A stretch of 64,000 nt of DNA, from assembly GCF_027627575.1 (NCBI RefSeq), contig NZ_CP114065.1:4402001-4466000 (forward strand). The letters run 5' to 3'. The position numbers and the translations under genes are program-made. This DNA is from Kribbella sp. CA-293567 (GTDB lineage Bacteria > Actinomycetota > Actinomycetes > Propionibacteriales > Kribbellaceae). Position 1 is the first letter of the stretch, and each line of letters begins with the position of its first letter. The notes under the pieces are model-generated. The model was not told the origin of the DNA, ran no database searches, and saw only the letters and a list, made by a program, of their open reading frames with translations. Below are positions 1-7,474 of the stretch, piece after piece.

Positions 1-107
1 TGCGGGCCGAGGATCAGCCAGAGGAAGAGCGGAACGCCGAGCAGCCGGACGAAACTGAGGGCGTTCGGGATCGTCAGCACCCGGTCGGACACTTCCAGTT
101 CCGGCAC
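1..107 (-). CDS. CDP-alcohol phosphatidyltransferase family protein (partial, N-terminus only)
   Basis: Only the first 35 codons lie in the window, from a GTG at 107 preceded by a GGGGGAGGA ribosome-binding site. The peptide contains LTIPNALSFVRLLGVPLFLW, which matches the first transmembrane segment of CDP-diacylglycerol-glycerol-3-phosphate phosphatidyltransferase-like enzymes (the usual 'T.PN.LT..R....P' start). Such integral membrane enzymes exchange CMP for an alcohol head group during phospholipid synthesis. The catalytic CDP-alcohol motif is outside the window, so the exact substrate cannot be told. Confidence 0.7.
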   Translation of the reverse strand, partial: MPELEVSDRVLTIPNALSFVRLLGVPLFLWLILGP

Positions 108-367
108 GCGATCCTCCCCCAGCTCTGCGAATTGGGCGACCGTCGACGGCGCCCCTGTCCCGGTCGTTACTGTACTTGGGCACCCCACCAGGTTTCGCCC
201 GGGCCACACCGGGGCAGCCCTGGTTCTTCCCTGATCAGGTGAACGCATTCACAACGGCAGGGCTACGTCCTTTGCGGACCGGTGACCCGAAGGTGACCTG
301 ATCGAGATCACCGGCCGCGCACCCTGCCGGTTCTAGGCTGGCCGGAGTTCCGTCGAGGGGAGACGCC
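108..367. promoter_or_regulatory. Divergent intergenic region with small inverted repeats
   Basis: This 260-bp gap separates the leftward phosphatidyltransferase gene from the rightward DGPF/sigma-factor pair. It holds a 10-bp palindrome CCTGATCAGG (230-239) directly followed by GTGAA-CGCA-TTCAC (239-252), and a looser GGTGA...TCACC pair near 292-315. These could be regulator sites, but no regulator can be matched to them. No convincing -35/-10 pair was found by eye. Confidence 0.25.
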
Positions 368-736
368 GTGAAGTTCCTGGTGCTGATCTATGCCAATCCC
401 GAGTCCCGGAAAGTGTGGGACGGGCTGTCGGCCGAACAGAAGTCCGAGTCGATGACCGGCTACACCGCACTGAACGACGCGCTCGAGGCCAGTGGCGAAC
501 TCGTCGCTTCGGAGTCGCTCGGCGATCCGGGGAGCACCAAACAGGTGGTGTTCCGCGACGGCCGGCCGATGACGACGGACGGTCCGTTCGCCGAGGTGAA
601 GGAACAGCTGGCCGGCTTCTACCTGCTGGACTGCGACAGCATGGACCGCGCGCTCGAGATCGTGCCGCAGATCCCGGAGGCGCCGTTCAGCATCGTCGAG
701 GTGCGGCCGGTCCGGGATCTGAGCTCCTTCAGCTGA
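368..736 (+). CDS. YCII-related DGPF-domain protein
   Basis: A 122-residue protein starting at GTG 368 behind GAGGGGAGA. It has the YCII-like alpha/beta fold signature, with the hallmark DGPF tetrapeptide in TTDGPFAEVKEQLAGFYLL and a C-terminal VEVRPV strand. DGPF proteins are small cytoplasmic proteins of unknown biochemistry that are almost always encoded next to ECF42 sigma factors, as here. The stop codon overlaps the start of the next gene in TGATG (734-738), which implies translational coupling and suggests that this protein is the sigma factor's partner or modulator. Confidence 0.85.
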   Translation: MKFLVLIYANPESRKVWDGLSAEQKSESMTGYTALNDALEASGELVASESLGDPGSTKQVVFRDGRPMTTDGPFAEVKEQLAGFYLLDCDSMDRALEIVPQIPEAPFSIVEVRPVRDLSSFS

Positions 737-1935
737 TGCCATCGGTCGAGCAACTGCTGCGTGAGTTGGCGCCGCAACTCGTCGGCCCGCTCGTACGCCG
801 GTACGGCGGGTTCGACGCCTGCGAGGACGCAGTACAGGAAGCCTTGCTGGCCGCCTCGCAGCAGTGGCCGGCCGACGGCGTACCGGACAACCCGCGTGGC
901 TGGCTGATCACCGTCGCGTCCCGGCGGCGCATCGAGATGCTGCGCAACGAGGCATCCCGGCAGCGACGCGAAGAGGCAGTCGCCGGCCTTGAACCGGCGG
1001 AGGCCGCGCCGCTTGCGGTGGACGACTCGCTGACGTTGTTGTTCCTGTGCTGCCACCCCGCCCTCACTCCCCCGTCGCAGACCGCGTTGACGTTGCGGGC
1101 GGTCGGCGGGCTGACGACCAGCGAGATCGCCCGGGCGTTCCTGGTGCCGGAGTCGACGATCGGTCAACGGATCAGCCGGGCCAAAGCGGCGATCAAGGCG
1201 AGCGGCGCGGAGTTCCGGATGCCGCCGCCCGCCGAGCTGCCGGAGCGGCTGACCGCGGTACTGCAGGTGCTCTACCTGATCTTCAACGAGGGCTACACCG
1301 CGAGTTCGGGCGAGAGTCTGCACCGGGTCGAGTTGAGCGCCGAGGCGATCCGGCTGACCCGGCAACTGTCCGGGCAGCTGCCGGGCGAGGGTGAGGTCGC
1401 CGGGCTGCTCGCTCTCATGCTGCTGACCGACGCCCGCCGCCCCGCCCGGACCTCCCCGGACGGCGCGCTGATCCCGCTGCCCGAGCAGGACCGGTCGCGC
1501 TGGCTCGCACCGTTCATTGCCGAGGGCACCGAACTCGTCACGACAACGTTGCGCACGGCACCGATCGGCCCGTACCAGCTCCAGGCCGCGATCGCCGCGG
1601 TGCATGCGGAGGCGGCCCGCTCCGAGGACACCGACTGGCGCCAGATCCTCGTCCTCTACGAACTCCTGGAGACGCTCACTCCGGGCCCGATGGTGAGTCT
1701 CAACCGCATCGTCGCGCTCGCGATGGTGCACGGCCCGGAGTACGGGCTCCAGCGCCTGGCCGCCGCGGAGCTCGCGCTGAAGGGTCATCACCGCGTGGAG
1801 GCCGTCCGCGCGCACCTCTTGGAGCTCTCCGGCGACCTCGCCGCCGCCCGTGAGTCCTATCGGCTGGCGGCCCGCCGGACTCTCAGTCTGCCCGAACAGC
1901 GCTACCTGACCTCACGGGCCGACGAACTACTTTGA
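736..1935 (+). CDS. ECF42-type RNA polymerase sigma factor with C-terminal extension
   Basis: A 399-residue sigma-70 family protein. Region 2 covers roughly residues 5-75 (VGPLVRRYGGFDACEDAVQEALLAA). Region 4 covers roughly 110-165 (TTSEIARAFLVPESTIGQRI). About 200 residues of C-terminal extension follow and contain YLIFNEGYTASSG, typical of the long ECF42/DUF6596 class; that extension is reported to be helical, TPR-like and needed for activity. Classical anti-sigma genes are usually absent, and the upstream coupled DGPF gene fits this class. The start is the ATG at 736 overlapping the DGPF stop. Confidence 0.88.
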   Translation: MPSVEQLLRELAPQLVGPLVRRYGGFDACEDAVQEALLAASQQWPADGVPDNPRGWLITVASRRRIEMLRNEASRQRREEAVAGLEPAEAAPLAVDDSLTLLFLCCHPALTPPSQTALTLRAVGGLTTSEIARAFLVPESTIGQRISRAKAAIKASGAEFRMPPPAELPERLTAVLQVLYLIFNEGYTASSGESLHRVELSAEAIRLTRQLSGQLPGEGEVAGLLALMLLTDARRPARTSPDGALIPLPEQDRSRWLAPFIAEGTELVTTTLRTAPIGPYQLQAAIAAVHAEAARSEDTDWRQILVLYELLETLTPGPMVSLNRIVALAMVHGPEYGLQRLAAAELALKGHHRVEAVRAHLLELSGDLAAARESYRLAARRTLSLPEQRYLTSRADELL

Positions 1936-1944
1936 GCGGTCGAT

Positions 1945-2310
1945 CTACGGCCAGGTCTTCGCGCGCCCGGCGAAGTACTCAGGCGTGGTGTGGACGGGGA
2001 TCACGCAGACCAGATGCCCACCCGGCGCCCGCAATGTGTGACCCCCCTGCCAGCTCGACACTTCGACGGCGCCGAGCGCTTCCAGCCGCGCGACCTCGGC
2101 CGCGACGTCGTCCGTTTCGATGTCGAAGTGGTACCGCGGCTGGTCGTCGACCGCCTGGATCGCGGTGACGAACCCCGGCAACGCATCCTTCAGCACCGTG
2201 TACTGCGGCTGCCCGTCCTCGGCCTCCGTCTCGACCCCCAGCGCGGCCGACCAGAACGCCACCGACTCCCCCGCCTGCTCCGTCGGCACATCGATCAGAA
2301 AAGTAGACAC
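1945..2310 (-). CDS. VOC/glyoxalase-fold protein
   Basis: A 121-residue vicinal-oxygen-chelate protein with paired beta-alpha-beta-beta modules: VSTFLIDVPTEQAGESVAFW opens it, and TLRAPGGHLVCVIPV is the typical C-terminal strand with a His/Glu-type metal position. The chosen GTG at 2310 has an AGGAG box four bases upstream; an ATG at 2325 in the same frame is possible but lacks such a site. The gene converges on the sigma-factor gene with a 9-bp gap. The family covers glyoxalases, dioxygenases and resistance proteins, and nothing here fixes the substrate. Confidence 0.75.
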   Translation of the reverse strand: MSTFLIDVPTEQAGESVAFWSAALGVETEAEDGQPQYTVLKDALPGFVTAIQAVDDQPRYHFDIETDDVAAEVARLEALGAVEVSSWQGGHTLRAPGGHLVCVIPVHTTPEYFAGRAKTWP

Positions 2311-2391
2311 CCGGCTCCTGTGCATGCCTGGCAGGTACCCAGCCCGCGGCCACCGATTCCCGGCGTTTCGCCGGCTGAAAGGAGTTCCGGC

Positions 2392-3021
2392 ATGAGGAAC
2401 ATCTTCGTCGTCGTCCACCCGGAGGCGAGCCACCACACGGACGGACTCGTCGGAGGCTGGTTCGATTCCGGCCTGACCGAACTCGGCACTCGGCAGGCCG
2501 GCGCCATCGCGCGGGCTCTGGCCGACCGCCTGGACGGGAGGAAGCCCGAGATCTTCTCCTCGGACCTCTCCCGCGCACGGCGTACCGCGGAGGTCGTCGC
2601 GGCCCGCGCGAACACCAGCATCACGACCGACCCGGACTTGCGTGAGAAATCGTTCGGGGAGGCCGAGGGCAAGCCGAAGGAGTGGCTCAGGGCGCGCAGC
2701 GTTCCACTTCCCGACGTGGGTGAGCGTCTTCGCCATGACGAGGGAATCCCCGGTGCGGAGACGCGGATGCAGCTTGCTGAGCGTTGCTATCGCGCGCTGG
2801 CGCGGATCCTGGAGTCGCCGGTGGAGGACCAGATCGTCGTCACCCACGGCGGTCCGGTGACGCTGCTGATCGCTGCGTGGATCGGAATGCCGATCGAGGC
2901 GGCGGGCCGGGTCCAGTTCCCGTGCGCGTCCGGCAGCATCACCACCCTGCGCAAGGATCCACGAAACTTCAGCCACCAACTGGTGCAGCTCAACGACGTC
3001 GGTCACTTGCTTCAGGCCTGA
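2392..3021 (+). CDS. Histidine phosphatase-like protein with altered RHG motif
   Basis: A 209-residue protein with a GAAAGGAG ribosome-binding site. Branch-1 histidine phosphatase features are clear: LTELGTRQA, the SSDLSRARRTAE segment and the second-histidine motif IVVTHGGPVT. The N-terminal RHG(E/Q) catalytic motif is instead V8-H9-P10-E11, so the nucleophile His and the following acid remain, but the phosphate-binding Arg and the Gly are gone. This resembles a phosphoglycerate mutase/phosphatase paralogue with changed or lost activity. Its 3' end overlaps the convergent MocR gene by 32 bp. Confidence 0.75.
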   Translation: MRNIFVVVHPEASHHTDGLVGGWFDSGLTELGTRQAGAIARALADRLDGRKPEIFSSDLSRARRTAEVVAARANTSITTDPDLREKSFGEAEGKPKEWLRARSVPLPDVGERLRHDEGIPGAETRMQLAERCYRALARILESPVEDQIVVTHGGPVTLLIAAWIGMPIEAAGRVQFPCASGSITTLRKDPRNFSHQLVQLNDVGHLLQA

Positions 3022-4471
3022 GTTCCTGCAGTGACGTCAGAGCTTGGTGGAGGCGGTGGATGCCTTCGGTCAGGTGGGTGGTGCCGGGGGTGCTGACGTA
3101 GCTCAGGCGGAGGTAGGGGGCCGGCGCTTCGGCGGTGAAGTACGGCGTACCGGAGGAGACGGCGACGCCGTGGCGCAAGGCGTTGGCAGCGATGGCTCGT
3201 TCGTTCGATCCGTCGGGCAGCCGTAGCCAGAGGTGGTAGCCGCCTCGGGGCGTGGTAGCCGGAAGCAGGTCGGGCAGGGTTTGGCTCAGGGCTTTCAGCA
3301 GCGTCGTACGGCGGTCGCGCAGCGCGTCGGCGAGGTTGCGGAGGTGGCGGGTCCAGGCTGGAGAGCCGACCAACTCAAGTGCTGTTTCCTGCAACGGCCT
3401 GGGCACGAAGAGGCTGTCGACGGCCTGTATCGCGCGTAGCCGCTCGAAGGCAGGACCCCGAGCGGTCAAGGCTCCGATGCGAAGGCTGGGAGAAGCCGCC
3501 TTGGTCAGCGACCGCACATGGACCACAACACCGTCCGGGTCGTCTGCCGCAAGCGCCTGCGGCAGTGGCGGCGTGTCCGAGTGAACCAGCCGACGAGCGA
3601 AGTCGTCTTCGATGACGAAGGCCCCCGCTGCTCTGGCGATGTCCCGCACCTCAGTACGCCGCTGCGGCGACAGCACCGTCGCTGTCGGGTTGTGGAAGAG
3701 CGGCTGGCAGACGAAGACTCGTGCACGAGTGGCGGCGAAGGCGTCCTCCAGCAGGTCTGTCCGTACGCCGTCAGCGTCCACCGGCACTGGGACAGGCCGC
3801 AGCCCGGCGGCACGAGCGACAGCGAGCATGCCGGGGTAGGTGGGCGACTCCACGAGTACTGGCGACCCAGGCGCAGCCAGGGCACGCAGTGCTGTAGTCA
3901 AGGCGCTCTGGGCCCCCGCAGTGATCAGTACGTCGGACGCGTCCAGCGAACCGGACAGTCCGCCGATGTCGCGTGCGAACCACTCCCGCAGCTCAGTGAC
4001 TCCCTCAACCGGCGGCCGCGACCAGGTGCCGGGCCTGCGACCGGCCCTGGCCAGCGCAGCGGCAAGAGCGCGCTCTGGTTGGAGTACTACGTTGAGGTAG
4101 CCGCCATTGAGGTCGATCACCTCCGGTGGCGGGGAGGTGAGGGTGGCGAGCACTCCGGCCGCGTCCGCAGTACGGGGACCGACATCTAGCGCGGAGTGAG
4201 GTGGGTCGGCGCTCAAGGCGACCTCTTGCCAGGAGACATCGCCAGCAGCGGCTCTGCGGCGTACAGCTGCCTTGAAGACGCCGGCGCCCGGCTGAGAGCT
4301 GACCAGCCCTTCGGCAGCGAGTGCAGCGATCGCCCGAGAGACCGTCACCGGGCTGACCTGGTACTGCGTGATGAGCGCCCTGCTCGACGGAATCTTCTCC
4401 CCTTCCGAGTAGCGGTCCAGCTCGTCGCGCAACGCCGCGACCAGACGCGCCACACTGCTACTGTCGTTCAT
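2990..4471 (-). CDS. MocR-type transcriptional regulator (GntR wHTH plus class I aminotransferase domain)
   Basis: A 493-residue PLP-dependent regulator. The N-terminal GntR winged helix covers residues ~1-70 (YSEGEKIPSSRALITQYQ, SPVTVSRAIAALAAEGLV). A fold-type I aminotransferase domain follows, with VESPTYPG, FHNPTATVLSP and the PLP-lysine segment RSLTKAASPSLRIG. MocR proteins sense PLP or an amino-compound adduct and often control the divergent transporter gene. Here the neighbour is an EamA exporter whose start codon overlaps this one at 4469-4472. A longer in-frame reading to 4915 runs through the exporter gene and is rejected. A TATCTT box eight bases before the ATG suggests a leaderless transcript. 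Confidence 0.85.
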   Translation of the reverse strand: MNDSSSVARLVAALRDELDRYSEGEKIPSSRALITQYQVSPVTVSRAIAALAAEGLVSSQPGAGVFKAAVRRRAAAGDVSWQEVALSADPPHSALDVGPRTADAAGVLATLTSPPPEVIDLNGGYLNVVLQPERALAAALARAGRRPGTWSRPPVEGVTELREWFARDIGGLSGSLDASDVLITAGAQSALTTALRALAAPGSPVLVESPTYPGMLAVARAAGLRPVPVPVDADGVRTDLLEDAFAATRARVFVCQPLFHNPTATVLSPQRRTEVRDIARAAGAFVIEDDFARRLVHSDTPPLPQALAADDPDGVVVHVRSLTKAASPSLRIGALTARGPAFERLRAIQAVDSLFVPRPLQETALELVGSPAWTRHLRNLADALRDRRTTLLKALSQTLPDLLPATTPRGGYHLWLRLPDGSNERAIAANALRHGVAVSSGTPYFTAEAPAPYLRLSYVSTPGTTHLTEGIHRLHQALTSLQELRPEASDRRR

Positions 4472-4490
4472 GACAGCACAAGATAGCGCT
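4459..4490. promoter_or_regulatory. Overlapping divergent leaderless start region of MocR/EamA
   Basis: The two divergent genes share the tetranucleotide CATG (4469-4472): the minus-strand ATG is 4471-4469 and the plus-strand ATG is 4470-4472. Upstream of each is a TANNNT -10 element at leaderless spacing: TACTGT (4459-4464) for the exporter, and TATCTT on the minus strand (about 4480-4485) for the regulator. An inverted repeat CTGTC-GTTCAT-GACAG (4461-4476) spans both starts, and an 8-bp palindrome TAGCGCTA lies at 4484-4491. Either could be the MocR operator. The promoter assignment is inferred from spacing only. Confidence 0.45.
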
Positions 4491-5366
4491 ACTCTCCCGA
4501 CCGCGATAACAGTGCGCACCGGCACGCTGCTCGCTACGCTCGGAGTCGTCGCCTTCTCGCTCAGCTTCCCGGCGACTGTCTGGGCGTTGGACGGATTCGG
4601 GCCGTGGACGTCGACCGGCGTACGGGGGTCGCTTGCTGGGCTTCTCGCCGCGATCTGTCTGTTCGTGGCTCGGGTGCCGGTGCCTGGGCGCGAGCACTGG
4701 CCAGGTCTGCTCACAGTGGCCGGCGGCTGCGTAATCGGCTTCCCGCTGCTGACCACACTCGCACTGCAGACCTCCTCGACCGCGCACTCAGCCGTAGTGA
4801 TCGGCATCCTGCCGCTGGCGACTGCTGTCTGCTCTGCGTTCTTGACCGGCCGACGGCCATCCCCTGTCTTCTGGGCAGCCGCCTGCGCCGGGGCGGCAGC
4901 CGTCGCCGCCTTCACCTTGCTACAGAGCCACGGCCTGCCGACTCTCGGCGACGCCTATCTTTTCGGCGCACTACTACTCTGCGCGGCCGGCTACGCCCAA
5001 GGCGGCCGCCTTGCCTCCCACATCCCCGGCTGGCAGGTCATCGCCTGGGGCGTAGTCGCCGCACTCCCGGTATCCGCCGCCGTCGCCGCCCTGGCTCTCC
5101 CCCACGAACCGGTGCACCTGACGAGCAAGGCAGTAGCCGGTATGGCGTACATCGCCGCCATCTCCCAATTCGGCGGCTTCATGGCGTGGTACCGCGGCAT
5201 GGCCCTCATCGGCGTCCCCAAAGCCAGCCAACTCCAACTGGCCCAACCCCTCATGACCCTGGCCTGGGCAGTCCTCCTGATGGGCGAGCACCTCTCGCCG
5301 CTCGCACTGGTCACCGCTCTCGTCGTACTCGCTTGCATCGCCACCACCCAACGCAGCCGCGCGTAG
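4470..5366 (+). CDS. EamA/DMT-family transporter
   Basis: A 298-residue integral membrane protein with about ten hydrophobic segments arranged as two EamA repeats (first helix GTLLATLGVVAFSLSFPATV; second repeat from ~150). The family exports amino acids, metabolites or drugs by drug/metabolite-transporter chemistry. MocR regulators commonly control such exporters, and the zero-length divergent junction supports a functional pair, perhaps for an amino compound or a vitamin B6-related compound. The start is ATG 4470; a GTG at 4512 just before the first helix is an alternative that would leave 40 bp between the genes. Confidence 0.85.
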   Translation: MTAQDSATLPTAITVRTGTLLATLGVVAFSLSFPATVWALDGFGPWTSTGVRGSLAGLLAAICLFVARVPVPGREHWPGLLTVAGGCVIGFPLLTTLALQTSSTAHSAVVIGILPLATAVCSAFLTGRRPSPVFWAAACAGAAAVAAFTLLQSHGLPTLGDAYLFGALLLCAAGYAQGGRLASHIPGWQVIAWGVVAALPVSAAVAALALPHEPVHLTSKAVAGMAYIAAISQFGGFMAWYRGMALIGVPKASQLQLAQPLMTLAWAVLLMGEHLSPLALVTALVVLACIATTQRSRA

Positions 5367-5431
5367 CCTCTCCCAGATGATCGCCGTACCCGAGGTGTTC
5401 GCCCGCTCGACAGTCGGACTGGTGGAGGTGC

Positions 5432-6049
5432 TCACGGAGTAGCCGTCGACCCCGCGTCGGCGTCCGGGTAGGTGATCGGTCGGAGGACCTTGGCCGGGGC
5501 GCCCGCGGCGACGGAGTACGGCGGGATGTCCTGGGTGACGACGCTGTTGGCGCCGATCACGCACCTCTCGCCGATCGTCACGCCGCTGGTGACGACCACG
5601 TTCGCGCCCAGCCAGACGTTGTCGCCGATCCGGGTCGGGCCCTTGGAATCGAACCCCTGCCAAGGCACCGGGCGGTTCGGGTCGTCGAACCGGTGGTTGG
5701 CGTCCGTCACGAAACAGCCGTTGGCCAGCATGCAGTGCGATCCGATCTCGACCAGCTCGAACGCCGCGACCATCACCGCGACGTTGAGAAAGGTCCCCGG
5801 CCCGATCCGCACCCGGGCCTCGTCGCCCATCGTGATCCACACGTTCGGCTCGAACATCACCTCGGCCCCGACCTCGAGCCGCCCGTCCCGCAAGGCCTCC
5901 AGGACGTTCCCGTGCAGCGGCCACCGAGCGAACGCCCCGCGACGCATCAGTTCCCAGTGGATCCGCCCGCGGTTCCACGGCAGCTCGTTCCGCTGGTACC
6001 AACGCCACTTCCGCAGCCACACCACCAACTGCTCCCGAAGCTCCGCCAC
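5432..6049 (-). CDS. Left-handed beta-helix acyltransferase (maltose/galactoside O-acetyltransferase-like)
   Basis: A 205-residue hexapeptide-repeat transferase with turns such as MFEPNVWITMGDEARVRIGP and SGVTIGERCVIGANSVVTQD. The catalytic-loop histidine is probably the one in CFVTDANHRFDD, and the C-terminal AAGAPAKVLRPI motif is typical of NodL/LacA-type sugar O-acetyltransferases that use acetyl-CoA. The short N-terminal helical region WLRKWRWYQRNELPW resembles colanic-acid/lipid-sugar acetyltransferases. The start is GTG 6049. The gene converges on the EamA gene and diverges from the riboflavin-type operon. Confidence 0.8.
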   Translation of the reverse strand: MAELREQLVVWLRKWRWYQRNELPWNRGRIHWELMRRGAFARWPLHGNVLEALRDGRLEVGAEVMFEPNVWITMGDEARVRIGPGTFLNVAVMVAAFELVEIGSHCMLANGCFVTDANHRFDDPNRPVPWQGFDSKGPTRIGDNVWLGANVVVTSGVTIGERCVIGANSVVTQDIPPYSVAAGAPAKVLRPITYPDADAGSTATP

Positions 6050-6095
6050 ACCCGCCAGGCTACGCGGCCCTCTTCGACCCGCGTTGTGCTTTACT

Positions 6096-6225
6096 GCGTA
6101 CCGGTGAGATTCCAAGGTGTGACGGCGGGGAGCGATCCCCGGCCCATCAGCTCCGTAGCTGTGACGGAGTAATCCGGCAACCGCCGGAGCCACGCGGTGA
6201 TACTCCGCTCCTGCTCGGATCCGGC
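6096..6225 (+). promoter_or_regulatory. Structured leader RNA, FMN-riboswitch-like variant
   Basis: This ~130-nt region directly upstream of the riboflavin-type fusion gene folds by eye into successive hairpins: ACC/GGT around GGTGAGATTCC (6100-6118), GGGG/CCCC (6127-6140), CTCCGT/ACGGAG (6151-6169), TCCGGC/GCCGGA (6173-6188) and GCGG/CCGC around TGATACT (6194-6208). Order and phrases (GGTGAGATTCC, then GGCGGG, then GGAGCC followed by GCGGTGATACTCCGC) parallel FMN riboswitches, where GGTGAAATTCC, GGCGGT and GAGCCGACGGTTACAGTCC occur. Several invariant core bases differ, so it may be a variant ligand class or a different RNA. A further CTGGT/ACCAG hairpin (about 6233-6252) abuts the AGAGG ribosome-binding site. 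Confidence 0.5.
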
Positions 6226-6265
6226 TGGGTCCCTGGTTGATCTCGTCACCAGAGGTAGCAAACGC

Positions 6266-7474
6266 ATGTTCACAGGAAGAATCGAGCACTCCGCCACCGT
6301 TTCCGAGGTCGGCGAGGACTTCGTCCGGGTCAGGATCGATCCCGGCATCCGGCTGGCCGTCGGCGGGGCCGTCTGTCTGGACGGCGTCCGGCTGACGATG
6401 CAGTCGGCGCAGCGCGGTGAGCTGGTGGCGACCGTCACCGACGAGACCCGCCGCCGGACCACCCTGGACCGGATCACCGCCGGCAGTTCGGTCCACTTCG
6501 AGTTGCCGCTCGCGACCGGTGACCGGATCGACGGGCACCTGGTCCAGGGACACGTCGACGGGGTCGGCAAGGTGCTCCGGATCGATGACGAACCGGCCGG
6601 CCGGCGGGTCTGGATCAAACCGGGTGAGCGGCTGCTGGCGCGGCTGGTCGCGAAATCCTCGGTGGCGCTGAACGGGGTCAGCCTGACCGTGGCCGAGGTG
6701 CTCAAGGACCGGTTCTCGCTGGTACTGGTTCCGCATACGCTGCAGCGGACCAACCTGGCCACCCTGGCTGCCGGCGACCGGGTCAACCTGGAGAGCGATC
6801 TCTTGACCCGGATGGCTCGTGACGGTCAGGGCCCCGCCCTGCTGAAGGCGATCGCCAAGCTGCCCTGGGCGGGGCACCTGAGCGGACCGGCCGGAGTACA
6901 GAAGGTGGTCGCCCAACTGGCCGACGGCGGTGGAGTGGTCGTGTGGGATCCCACCTTGGAAGGCGAAGGAGATGTCGTTTTCGCGGCCGAGAGGTTCCGG
7001 CCTCAGTCGATGACCTTCCTGCTCACTCAGGTGTTCGGTCACACGACGGTTCCGTGTGCTCCGGAGGTGCTGGATCGCTTGGAGATTCCTCGGATGCCCG
7101 GCGCCGGAGACCGGCAGGGGACGCTGATGCATGTTCCGGTGGATCTGGCTTCGTCGCCCGGAACCGGGGTGAGTGCCGCGGATCGCGCCGCGACGATTCG
7201 CCGGCTGGCCGCGAGCGACGCCGTACCGGGTGACTTTCTGCGTCCCGGCCATGTGTTCCCACTGGCTGCCCGGCCGGGACTGCTGAGCGAGCGGAAAGGT
7301 CATACCGAGGCAACCGTCGCCCTGTGTACGGCGGCCGGCCTCGCCCCGGTCGGGGTTTGCTGCGAGGTGATGCGGCCCGACGGGGCGATGGCCGACGCGG
7401 TCGACCTGGAGCAGTTCGCACTGCGCTGGGAACTGCCGATGATCGACGTCGACGACCTGGCCCGGTGGCTGTGA
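6266..7474 (+). CDS. Riboflavin synthase fused to divergent 3,4-dihydroxy-2-butanone 4-phosphate synthase-like domain
   Basis: A 402-residue protein. Residues 1-190 are a two-barrel riboflavin synthase (RibE): it starts MFTG, has GHLVQGHVD (90-98), K130, GVSLTV (137-142) and D178, but the usual GVCLTV reads GVRLTM. Residues ~209-402 are DHBP synthase (RibB)-like. They keep the acidic cluster E232/E234/D236, TGVSAADR (300-307), PGHVFPL (327-333), GHTEA (345-349) and E367. They have lost the Arg of the DREnEGD motif (here DPTLEGEGD), the catalytic-loop Cys and the MAR arginine (MAD). RibE-RibB fusion is unusual, since RibB is normally fused to RibA. The start is ATG 6266; the stop overlaps the methyltransferase start. 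Confidence 0.82.
   Translation: MFTGRIEHSATVSEVGEDFVRVRIDPGIRLAVGGAVCLDGVRLTMQSAQRGELVATVTDETRRRTTLDRITAGSSVHFELPLATGDRIDGHLVQGHVDGVGKVLRIDDEPAGRRVWIKPGERLLARLVAKSSVALNGVSLTVAEVLKDRFSLVLVPHTLQRTNLATLAAGDRVNLESDLLTRMARDGQGPALLKAIAKLPWAGHLSGPAGVQKVVAQLADGGGVVVWDPTLEGEGDVVFAAERFRPQSMTFLLTQVFGHTTVPCAPEVLDRLEIPRMPGAGDRQGTLMHVPVDLASSPGTGVSAADRAATIRRLAASDAVPGDFLRPGHVFPLAARPGLLSERKGHTEATVALCTAAGLAPVGVCCEVMRPDGAMADAVDLEQFALRWELPMIDVDDLARWL

Noticed and set aside
2990..4915. 641-residue version of the MocR protein
   Set aside because: The extra N-terminal part lies entirely antisense to the EamA gene and shows no domain; the winged helix starts right after ATG 4471.
6096..6225. Cobalamin riboswitch upstream of the riboflavin-type fusion
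   Set aside because: GGTGAGATTCC-type text is shared by both classes, but no B12 box follows and the downstream gene is a riboflavin-type enzyme.
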